From TK10-74A sp965217625 (GTDB lineage Bacteria; Chloroflexota; Dehalococcoidia; Bin125): 64,000 bases of DNA. Each line of letters starts with the position of its first letter. Positions within the stretch are counted from its first letter, which is position 1. Positions 32,423 through 39,749 of the stretch are shown here, piece by piece. The translations under genes were made by a program, and so were the position numbers. The stretch lies in NCBI GenBank assembly GCA_965217625.1, contig OZ244557.1:930001-994000 (forward strand), given 5' to 3'. The notes beneath the pieces are model-generated. The model did not search any database, had not been told where the DNA came from, and was given only the letters and a program-made list of their open reading frames with translations.

Positions 32423-34102
32423 GTGACACGACTGTCGTGGCCGGGTGCGGTTGGGCTGCTGCTACTACTGCTGACGCTGCTGATCGCCTCCTGCGGCGAC
32501 GATCCCGCCCGCGACGATCCGGCGCCGCCGACGGCCGCGCAGCAGGCGCCGGAGCAGGACGCCCCATCCGCGGATGCGCCGTCGCAGGACGCCCAATCGG
32601 CCGACGCCCAGTCGGCCGACGCCGCGCCGGTCGCGGCGGAGGAGCCCGTCGCGGAGGCGGCGGCCGAGGAGCAACCTGTCGCGCAGGAGGCAGCGGCGGC
32701 CGACGACGAACCCGTCGCGGCGGCCGAGGAGGCGGACGAGGAGGAGCCGGCGGAGGAGGAGCCGGAACCCGTCGCGGCGCCCGACGACGACGCGCCCCCG
32801 GCGTCGGCCGAGGCCGAGGCCGGCGACGACCCGACGTCCGCACCAGCGGTCGCCGATGCGGACGCCGACGCGGACGCGGACGATGATGCGGACGCCGACG
32901 CCGATCCCGACCCGCGCCTCGCGTTTCTGAGCGAGCTGACGGACCCCGCCGACCGCGAGGTCATCGCGCTGATCGGGGCGACCGTGGCCGAGCGCCGGGG
33001 GCTGGCGCTCCTGCGCGAGGTACCGGTCTACCTGCTGCGCCGGCCCGACCTGCCCGCCTTCTTCGACGCCGACGACGACCTCGACGACGACGACCCGGAC
33101 GACCGCGTCCGCGAGCGCATCTACCAGTTGCTGGGGCTGATCGGCGGCGAGGCGTCGCTGGACGAGCTGTACCGCGACATCTTCGTGGGCCTGGCGCTGG
33201 GCTTCTACCACACCGAGATCGAGGGCTTCGTGATCATCAGCGCCAACGACCACGTGGCCCGCGGTGATATCGAGACGATCGCGCACGAGTTCGTGCACGT
33301 CTTGCAGGACCAGCACTTCGACATCGGGGGCTACTTCGACACGCACCGCGACAACCAGGACCGGATTCTGGCGGCGCGCTTCATCATCGAGGGGGACGCG
33401 AGCAACTCGGAAGCGCTGTTCGAGGATCTGGCCGTCGCCCTGGCGCCGGAACTGGAGCCGCGCCGCGATCGCGCGCCGGGGCTGACGGGCTCGGTGCCGC
33501 CGCTGCTGCAGCTGATCTTCACCGCGCCGTACACCACCGGCGTCCGGGTGGTCGCGCAGGTGCTGCGGGACGAGGGGCAGGCGGGGGTCGATGCGCTGCT
33601 GATCGAGCTGCCGCCGTCCACGGAGCAGCTGCTGCATCCCGACAAGCGCGCCGCCGACGAGCAGCCGATCGACGTCGACGCGCCCGACGTGTCGGGCGTG
33701 CTGGGCGAGTCGTGGCAGGCGGTGGGCTCCGACACCGTGGGCGAGTTCATCCTGCGCATTCTGCTGAGCCCGGCGACCGGCGGCGCCGTCGCGACGCAGG
33801 CGGCGGCCGGCTGGGGCGGCGACCGGCTGACCGCCTACCGCGGCCCCGACGACGCCAGCCTGCTCGTCTGGGAGTCGCGCTGGGACACGCTCGCGGACGC
33901 CGAGGAGCTGGTGGCGGCGCTGCGCAGCTGGCTGCCCGCGCGCACCGGCGCGCCCATCGTGGAGCTGGCGGCGGGCACGGAACTGCGGTCGGACGGGCCG
34001 CGGGCCTCGGCCTGGATGCGCCGCTCGGGCGATGCCGTGTTCGTCGTGATCGGGGAGGCGGCGGCGGCGGTCGAGCAGGTGGGACTCGTGGGGCTGCGCT
34101 GA
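32423..34102 (+). CDS. secreted zinc metallopeptidase-like lipoprotein
   Basis: 559 residues. Signal peptide with lipobox IASC at Cys24. Residues about 28-165 are an extremely Asp/Glu/Ala-rich, probably disordered linker. The globular part contains IETIAHEFVHVLQDQHFDI, an HExxH zinc site, and FIIEGDASNSEALFEDL about 50 residues later, whose Glu is a plausible third ligand (gluzincin-like). The last 100 residues form a separate alpha/beta domain (LTAYRGPDDASLLVWESRWDT). The substrate is unknown. The start is GTG 32423. An inactive sensor role cannot be excluded but both zinc motifs look intact. Confidence 0.78.
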   Translation: MTRLSWPGAVGLLLLLLTLLIASCGDDPARDDPAPPTAAQQAPEQDAPSADAPSQDAQSADAQSADAAPVAAEEPVAEAAAEEQPVAQEAAAADDEPVAAAEEADEEEPAEEEPEPVAAPDDDAPPASAEAEAGDDPTSAPAVADADADADADDDADADADPDPRLAFLSELTDPADREVIALIGATVAERRGLALLREVPVYLLRRPDLPAFFDADDDLDDDDPDDRVRERIYQLLGLIGGEASLDELYRDIFVGLALGFYHTEIEGFVIISANDHVARGDIETIAHEFVHVLQDQHFDIGGYFDTHRDNQDRILAARFIIEGDASNSEALFEDLAVALAPELEPRRDRAPGLTGSVPPLLQLIFTAPYTTGVRVVAQVLRDEGQAGVDALLIELPPSTEQLLHPDKRAADEQPIDVDAPDVSGVLGESWQAVGSDTVGEFILRILLSPATGGAVATQAAAGWGGDRLTAYRGPDDASLLVWESRWDTLADAEELVAALRSWLPARTGAPIVELAAGTELRSDGPRASAWMRRSGDAVFVVIGEAAAAVEQVGLVGLR

Positions 34103-34145
34103 TCGCGCGGCCCTGATCGAGCAGCGGCGGGCGGCGGAGCCCGGG

Positions 34146-34457
34146 TCAGCCGAGGCGGCGGAAGATCTGCACGCTGGCCGACTCGAAGACCATCGCCTGG
34201 CGCACGCGCCGGCGCAGGTCGGAGAAGGTCTGGTCCTGCGCGGCGAGCTCCTCGAACTGCTCCAACTCTTGCATCGAGTCGAACTGCGCGACGATCTCCA
34301 CTTCGCTGGCCGGTCCGCTGATCGAGTCCCAGATGGCGAAGTCGGCCTCAATGCCGCGCGCGGCCTGGTAGTCGAACGCGGCCTGCGCGGCGGCGAGGAA
34401 TTCGCCGTGCTGGCCTGGGGCGACCTGGCCGGTCAAGACGCGTCGGTACAGACTCAT
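34146..34457 (-). CDS. small NIPSNAP/dimeric alpha-beta barrel-like protein
   Basis: 103 residues. MSLYRRVLTGQVAPGQHGEFLAAAQAAFDYQ followed by VEIVAQFDSMQELEQFEELAAQDQTFSDLRRRV has the beta-alpha-beta pattern of ferredoxin-like dimeric barrels such as NIPSNAP or ABM domains. Function unknown. The start overlaps the mobA stop by four bases (ATGA), so it is translated with MobA. Confidence 0.65.
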   Translation of the reverse strand: MSLYRRVLTGQVAPGQHGEFLAAAQAAFDYQAARGIEADFAIWDSISGPASEVEIVAQFDSMQELEQFEELAAQDQTFSDLRRRVRQAMVFESASVQIFRRLG

Positions 34458-35140
34458 CGGGGCCCTCCATTCGGGGTGATGGCGTTCGGGCTGATCGTAG
34501 CGGTCGCGCGCGGCCGGCGGTCGCGCAGCAGCCGCGCCACCGACGCCAGGTCCGCAGGCGTGTTGACATTGCGCAGCGACGCCAGCTCCGCGTCCCAGGC
34601 GCGCAGCGCCTCCGCGTCCAAGCGACGGCTGGGCAGGCGCTCCAGCAGGACGCGCGGGCGGCGCTCGCCGGCGTCGAGCAGGGCCGTCGCGACGGTGCCG
34701 GCCGCCCGCCGGTAGGCGCCGAGCAGCGGCTCCGGCCGTCCGTCGCGGACGGGCATCACAACGTCGGCATCGCGGCAGGCGGCGGCGACGGCGCGCAACA
34801 ACGCCGGGACCAGCAGCGGCATGTCGGTGGCGACGACGATCGCGAGGTCGTGCCGCACGACGCCGAGGCCGGCCTCGATCCCGGCCAGCGGGCCCGCCTC
34901 GGGGCGGGCGTCGCGGGCGACGCGCCAGGCCGCGCCGGCCCGCGGCGGCAGCGCCTGCCCGGGCCGCGCCACGACGACCACGTCGTCGCTGACGGTCGCC
35001 AGGGCCGCGGCGGTCCAGTGCAGCAGCGGTCGTCCGGCCGCCTCGGCCGAGGCCTTGTCGCGCCCCAGCCGCGTGCCGAAGCCGCCCGCCAGGATGACGC
35101 CGCTGAAGGACTCCGGGGGATGGCTGTCGTGCGAACTCAC
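34454..35140 (-). CDS. mobA: molybdenum cofactor guanylyltransferase
   Basis: 228 residues. GVILAGGFGTRLGRDKASAEAAGRPLLHW is the nucleotide-binding signature with the catalytic Lys/Arg, and DLAIVVATDMPLLVP carries the metal-binding Asp. RNVNTPADL is the usual C-terminal motif. It adds GMP to molybdopterin to make the bis-MGD cofactor needed by the formate dehydrogenase encoded 2 kb away. Start GTG 35140 has no ribosome-binding site; a TACACT hexamer lies six bases upstream, predicting a leaderless mRNA. A MobA-like enzyme for another cofactor is a minor alternative. Confidence 0.88.
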   Translation of the reverse strand: MSSHDSHPPESFSGVILAGGFGTRLGRDKASAEAAGRPLLHWTAAALATVSDDVVVVARPGQALPPRAGAAWRVARDARPEAGPLAGIEAGLGVVRHDLAIVVATDMPLLVPALLRAVAAACRDADVVMPVRDGRPEPLLGAYRRAAGTVATALLDAGERRPRVLLERLPSRRLDAEALRAWDAELASLRNVNTPADLASVARLLRDRRPRATATISPNAITPNGGPR

Positions 35141-35146
35141 GGGGAG

Positions 35147-35152
35147 AGTGTA
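35147..35152 (-). promoter_or_regulatory. -10-like element of leaderless mobA
   Basis: TACACT on the minus strand, separated from the GTG start by six bases (CTCCCC). No Shine-Dalgarno sequence fits between them, so transcription would start at or beside the start codon. Confidence 0.5.
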
Positions 35153-35198
35153 CGCGGGAGGCCCTGGGGGGTGGCCGGTGGCGGCCGGGGAGGGGGGC

Positions 35199-35204
35199 TA
35201 GGCT
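35199..35204 (+). promoter_or_regulatory. -10-like element of leaderless yqeC
   Basis: TAGGCT separated from the ATG at 35211 by six bases (GGGCGC). Same spacing as in the divergent mobA promoter 50 bases away. Confidence 0.5.
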
Positions 35205-35210
35205 GGGCGC

Positions 35211-35996
35211 ATGACCACGACCCCGCTGCACGATGCGCTGGGGCTCCCGCGACCGGGGGGCGAGACGGACGACGGGATCGTGCTGGCCACGGTGGGCGGC
35301 GGCGGCAAGACGACGCTGCTCTTCGCGCTGGCCGCGGAGCGGGCGGCGGCCCGGACCGATGACTCGATCAGCGTGCTCACGACGACCACCAAGTTCACCG
35401 TGCCCAAGGTGGGCGAGTCGATCCCGACCGTGCTGGCGACGAACCCGCTGGTGCGCGCGGCCGCCATCGCCGACGTGCGCGGGCGCGGCCTGCCCACGGT
35501 GCTCGTGGCCGCCGGGCGGGGCGACCGCGGCCGCCTGCTGGGCGTCGAGCCGTCCTGGCCGGTGCAGGCCCGCGGCGTCGATGGGGTGGCGTTCGTGGGG
35601 GTCGAGGCGGACGGGGCGGGGGGACGGTCGTTCAAGGCGCCGGCCTCGCACGAGCCGGTGATCCCCGATCGGGCGACGCACGTCCTGGCGGTCGTCGGGG
35701 TCGAGGCGCTGGGCAGGCCGCTGGGCCGTCACTGGGTGCATCGGCCCGAGCGGGTGTCGGCGCTGACGGGGGCGGCCGAGGGGGACGCCGTCACAGCCGC
35801 GATGATCGGGGCGGTGCTGTCGCACGCGGAGGGGGGGCGCAAGGCGGTGCCGGCCGGCACGCGCTTCGGCGTCGTGGTGACGCGGGCGGGGCGCGACATC
35901 GCCGGGGCGCGGGCGATCGCGGCGGCCTGCCGCGACCGCGGCGTCGAGACGGTCGTCATCTGGGATGCGACGGAGGGGCTGATCGAGGTGGTGTGA
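35211..35996 (+). CDS. yqeC: YqeC-type selenium-dependent molybdoenzyme accessory protein
   Basis: 261 residues. ATVGGGGKTTLLFAL is the P-loop, VLTTTTKFTVPK follows it, and VGVEADGAGGRSFKAPASHEPVIP is the family signature. VNVEALGRPL-like text (VVGVEALGRPLGRHWVHRP) closes the core. YqeC is associated with maturation of selenium-dependent molybdenum hydroxylases and selenium cofactor genes, although its biochemical role is not settled. Its place between mobA and a formate dehydrogenase fits molybdoenzyme maturation. Leaderless start predicted. Confidence 0.88.
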   Translation: MTTTPLHDALGLPRPGGETDDGIVLATVGGGGKTTLLFALAAERAAARTDDSISVLTTTTKFTVPKVGESIPTVLATNPLVRAAAIADVRGRGLPTVLVAAGRGDRGRLLGVEPSWPVQARGVDGVAFVGVEADGAGGRSFKAPASHEPVIPDRATHVLAVVGVEALGRPLGRHWVHRPERVSALTGAAEGDAVTAAMIGAVLSHAEGGRKAVPAGTRFGVVVTRAGRDIAGARAIAAACRDRGVETVVIWDATEGLIEVV

Positions 35997-36104
35997 GAGC
36001 GGGATCGGGCGCGGTGTCGCGGCCGGGATGAGGACGCGCAATCCGCGGCCGAAAATAGTAGTCTCCGGGCAGTGGGTCGGACGAACACCGGGAAGGGATC
36101 TCGC

Positions 36105-36917
36105 ATGCAGTGCTACCACGAAATGATCGGACTACTGAAGGACCCGGCGGGGACGTTGCGCAGCGCGTGGGCCGACACTGGCTGGCGCTTCGTGCTGATC
36201 CTGGCGGCGCTGCTCTTCATCCTCGAAACGGCCAGCGAGCTCGCGGGCGTCGAGCAGGGATCCGCCTGGTGGGTCGGGGAACTGTTCTCGGCCATGATCG
36301 TCGCGTTGTGGTGGTCGCGGCACACGCTGCGCGGCTCCGTGACCGAGACCGCGAACCTGACCGTGGTCGTCGCGATCGTGCTCTTGCTCATCGCCGAAGC
36401 GATCTTCGCTTACACGACGGTGTCGGACACCTTCGCGGGGCAGCCGATCTTCTGGCCCTTCTCCCTGGTGCTGATCGGGGCGGCGATCGCGGCGCGGGTC
36501 GTCGCGCCGTGCGTGCTGCATCCGCTGAACCTGTGGGTGGCCATCTACGCGTTCCTGGCCTTCTGGCTGCACACGGCGATGTGGACGTCGGAGTTGTCGT
36601 TCGTCGACCCGCCCTTCACCTGGGCGCTGGCGCTGACCGGGCTGGCGCTGGTCGCGCGCTGGTTCGCCGGACGCGGCTTCGACGGGCCGATGCTGAGCCC
36701 GCTCAACATGACGCTGGCGATCTACGTGTTCCTGCTCTGGTGGTTCGAGTACGGGGTCAACGAGAGCGGGATCGGGGCCGATCCCTGGGGATACCAGGAG
36801 TTGTACTGGCCCTGGCTGCTCTCGACGGTCGGCCTGGCGCTGGCGGTGCGGATCATCGCGCCGTACATCGCGCCGCACGTCGTGCCGGGTTTCGCGACGC
36901 GCGAGGGCGACGACTAG
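36105..36917 (+). CDS. hypothetical polytopic membrane protein
   Basis: 270 residues with about eight membrane segments after an amphipathic N terminus (MQCYHEMIGLLKDPAGTLRSAW). Segments include VLILAALLFILETAS, TVVVAIVLLLIAEAIFAY, PFSLVLIGAAIAARVVA, WVAIYAFLAFWLHTAM and LAIYVFLLWWF. I see no transporter signature. It is rich in Trp, and a TM pair with MLSPLNMTLAIYVF resembles the earlier VLHPLNLWVAIYAF, so the protein has an internal duplication. ATG 36105 has AAGGGA six bases upstream. Function unknown. Confidence 0.7.
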   Translation: MQCYHEMIGLLKDPAGTLRSAWADTGWRFVLILAALLFILETASELAGVEQGSAWWVGELFSAMIVALWWSRHTLRGSVTETANLTVVVAIVLLLIAEAIFAYTTVSDTFAGQPIFWPFSLVLIGAAIAARVVAPCVLHPLNLWVAIYAFLAFWLHTAMWTSELSFVDPPFTWALALTGLALVARWFAGRGFDGPMLSPLNMTLAIYVFLLWWFEYGVNESGIGADPWGYQELYWPWLLSTVGLALAVRIIAPYIAPHVVPGFATREGDD

Positions 36918-36944
36918 CGGCGGCGGCTCGATCGTCGTCCCCGC

Positions 36945-39749
36945 CTACGCGTACTGACGGCGCTTGCCGCGCCGCCGCGCCTCTCCCGCGGGGCCGTCGG
37001 CGTGGCGCCACTCCTGGGGGTCGCCCGCCCGCTCCAGGGCGACGGCGCAGACCTTGAACTCGGGGATGCGCGACACCTCGTCGTAGGCGTCGTTGGTCAG
37101 CCAGTTGGCAGCCGATTCTTTGAGCCGCACGAAGGGCAGGAAGAGCGACCCCGGCGCGACGTCCTCGGTCAGGAACGCGACGCCCTCCAGGCGGCCGCGG
37201 CGGCTGCGGACTTGCACGGCTTCGCCATCGGCGATCTCCAGGGCGGCGGCGTCGGCCGGGTTGACCGCGACGCGCAGCTCCGGGAACGACGCCTCCAGCC
37301 CCGGCACGCGGCGCGTCAGCACCCCGCCGTGCCAGTGGTAGAGCACGCGGCCCGTGTTGAGGATCAGCGGGTAGCGCTCGTCGGGCAGCTCGTCGGCGGG
37401 CGCGGTCTGACGGACGGGCACGAACTTGCCCCTGCCGCGCGGGAAGTCGTCGGCGTACATGCGCGCGGTGCCGGGGTGGCCGGGGGTGGGGCAGGGCCAC
37501 TGGATGCCGCCCTCGCGGTCGAGGCGGGCGTGCGACAGGCCGGCGAGGTCGGGCGTCAGCGACACCATCTCGTCGAAGATCGAGGCGGCGCTGGGGTGGT
37601 CGAAGCCGCGCCGGCCGGGCGGCGGCCCGTCGCTGCCGACGCGCGCCGCGACGCGCCGGGCCAGGTCCTGCACGATCTCCCAGTCGGGCCGCGCGGCGCC
37701 GGGGGGGTCGACGAGCTTGCGCACCCGCTGCACGCGGCGCTCGCTGTTCGTGAACGTGCCCTCCTTCTCGGCGAACGAGGCCGCGGGCAGGACGACGTCG
37801 GCGATCTCGCCCGTCTCGTGCATGAAGATGTCCTGCACGACGAGGAAGTCGAGCTTGCGGAGCAGGTCCGTGGCGTGGGCCAGGTTGGGGTCGGTGAGGG
37901 CCGGGTTCTCGCCCACGATGTACATGCAGCGGATGTCGCCCTGCCCGATCGCCTCGACCATGTCGGTGGCGCGCAACCCCTCCGCCGAGGCCAGCGCGCC
38001 GCCCCAGACCTCCTGGAAGCGGGCCAGATTGGCGGGCGTGTAGCGCTGGTAGCCCGGCAGCGCGTCGGGCACGCAGCCGGCGTCGCCCGCGCCCTGGACG
38101 TTGTTCTGCCCGCGCAGCGGCGAGACGCCGTTGCCGGCGCGGCCGACCTGGCCGGTGAGCAGCGCCAGGTTGAGCAGCGCCGTCGCGTTGGCGGTGCCGT
38201 TGGTGTGCTGGGTGACGCCCATCCCCCAGACCAGGCAGGAGCCGTCGCGGCCGGCGGGGCCGCCGTGCCGGGCCGGGCGCGCGTAGAGCCGGGCGGCGCG
38301 GCGCAGCAGATCCGCGGGCACGCCCGAGAGATCCTCGACGTGCTCGGGCGTGTAGGGCTGCAACTCGGCGCGCCAGGCGTCGAAGTCCTCCGTGCGGTCG
38401 CGGATGAAGGCGTCGTCCTGGAGGCCCTCGTCGAGGATCAGCCGGGCCATCCCGTTCAGCACCGCGACATCCGTGCCGGGATAGGGGCGCAGCCAGAGGT
38501 CGGTGTGGTCGCAGAGTTCGACGCGCTTGGGGTTGAGCACGATCAGGCGCACGCCGTGCTGGTCCACGGCGCGCCGGATGCGGCTGGCGATCACCGGGTG
38601 GTTCGAGGAGGGGTCGGCGCCGATGACGAACACGCAGCCGGCGTCCTCGTAGTCGGTGTAGGAGTTCGAGGTCGCGCCGCTGCCGAGCTGGGCCAGCATC
38701 GCCTCGACCGAGGGCGAGTGGCAGAGCCGCGTGCAGTGGTCGATGTTGTTCGTCCCGAGCAGCACGCGGGCGAACTTCTGGATCAGGTAGTTGTCCTCGT
38801 TCGTGGCCTTGGCGCTGGCGAACGCGCCGAAGCGGCCGCGGTGCTCGGCGAACTTGTCGGCAACGAGCTCGATCGCCTCGTCCCAGGAGGCGGGCTGGAG
38901 CTGCCCTGCGCGGCGCACGAGGGGGGTGGTGAGTCGGTCCGGGTGGTCGACGAAGGAGACGCCGAAGCGCCCCTTGACGCAGAGCAAGCCGGTCGAGGAG
39001 CGGTTGGCGGGGTCGTCGTCGACGTGGGTGATGCGGCCCTGGTCGTCGGCGGAGAGCTTGATGCCGCAGCCCACGCCGCAGTACGGGCAGACGGTCGACA
39101 CGGTGCGCGCGGGCGCGGGCGCCTGCTTGGAGCGGATCGCGCCGGTGGGGCAGGCCGCGACGCACTGGCCGCAGGAGGTGCAGATCGACTCGGCCAGCGG
39201 CTCGTCGTTGAAGGCGGCGATGCGCGCCGCCGCGCCGCTGCCGGCGATGCCGATCGCGCCGATGTGCTGCAGGTCCTGGCAGGCGGAGGTGCAGCGGCCG
39301 CAGAGGATGCATTCCGCGGCGTCGAAGAGGTAGAAGGGGTTGCTGTCGTCACGGGCTGTGTTGAGGCGGGGGGACCAGCGGCGGGGGTCGGCGGCGTGCG
39401 CGACGGCGACGCGCCCGAGATCGGAGCCCGGCAGGGGGTCGGCCGCGGCGTCACGCATGCCCAGGGTGAGTTCCAGGACGCCGCGGCGGGCGCGGCGGGC
39501 GTCGTCGGAGGCGGTGCGTACGACCATCCCCTCGGCCGCCGGCAGCGAGCACGAGGCCGGCAGCCCCCGCACGCCGTCGATCTCGACGAGGCAGGTGCGA
39601 CAGGCGCCGAGCGCGGGCCCGTCGTCGTCCTTGCAGAGGTGCGGCAGCTCGACCCCGGCGGCGAGGACGGCATCGAGCACCGTCGCGCCGGCGCCGACCG
39701 CGATCGGCCGCCCATCGACGGTCAGAGCGATCGCGGCTTGCGTGGTCAT
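36945..39749 (-). CDS. fdhA: formate dehydrogenase catalytic subunit (Mo-bis-MGD, cysteine form)
   Basis: 934 residues. N-terminal [2Fe-2S] domain with C39, C50, C53, C67; two [4Fe-4S] clusters at C147/150/153/157 and C190/193/196/200; a further [4Fe-4S] site C221/224/228/257 at the start of the molybdopterin domain; catalytic HCTRLCHSPSV with C343, encoded by TGC rather than TGA. The C terminus binds the second MGD. It oxidises formate to carbon dioxide and passes electrons to the FdhB subunit and NAD+. It overlaps fdhB by four bases. A related bis-MGD oxidoreductase is possible, but the cluster set fits soluble NAD-linked formate dehydrogenase. Confidence 0.9.
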   Translation of the reverse strand: MTTQAAIALTVDGRPIAVGAGATVLDAVLAAGVELPHLCKDDDGPALGACRTCLVEIDGVRGLPASCSLPAAEGMVVRTASDDARRARRGVLELTLGMRDAAADPLPGSDLGRVAVAHAADPRRWSPRLNTARDDSNPFYLFDAAECILCGRCTSACQDLQHIGAIGIAGSGAAARIAAFNDEPLAESICTSCGQCVAACPTGAIRSKQAPAPARTVSTVCPYCGVGCGIKLSADDQGRITHVDDDPANRSSTGLLCVKGRFGVSFVDHPDRLTTPLVRRAGQLQPASWDEAIELVADKFAEHRGRFGAFASAKATNEDNYLIQKFARVLLGTNNIDHCTRLCHSPSVEAMLAQLGSGATSNSYTDYEDAGCVFVIGADPSSNHPVIASRIRRAVDQHGVRLIVLNPKRVELCDHTDLWLRPYPGTDVAVLNGMARLILDEGLQDDAFIRDRTEDFDAWRAELQPYTPEHVEDLSGVPADLLRRAARLYARPARHGGPAGRDGSCLVWGMGVTQHTNGTANATALLNLALLTGQVGRAGNGVSPLRGQNNVQGAGDAGCVPDALPGYQRYTPANLARFQEVWGGALASAEGLRATDMVEAIGQGDIRCMYIVGENPALTDPNLAHATDLLRKLDFLVVQDIFMHETGEIADVVLPAASFAEKEGTFTNSERRVQRVRKLVDPPGAARPDWEIVQDLARRVAARVGSDGPPPGRRGFDHPSAASIFDEMVSLTPDLAGLSHARLDREGGIQWPCPTPGHPGTARMYADDFPRGRGKFVPVRQTAPADELPDERYPLILNTGRVLYHWHGGVLTRRVPGLEASFPELRVAVNPADAAALEIADGEAVQVRSRRGRLEGVAFLTEDVAPGSLFLPFVRLKESAANWLTNDAYDEVSRIPEFKVCAVALERAGDPQEWRHADGPAGEARRRGKRRQYA

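Noticed and set aside
32350..32964. Serine/alanine-rich minus-strand extension upstream of the 68-residue ORF
   Set aside because: It is the antisense of the acidic linker of the metallopeptidase; Asp/Glu codons read backwards give Ser/Ala/Val.
34458..36119. Long minus-strand frame joined to the 103-residue protein
   Set aside because: Overlaps mobA in another frame and yqeC on the other strand; only the terminal 103 codons look like protein.
36945..39749. FdhA as a selenoprotein
   Set aside because: The catalytic codon is TGC (C343) and the frame has no internal TGA.
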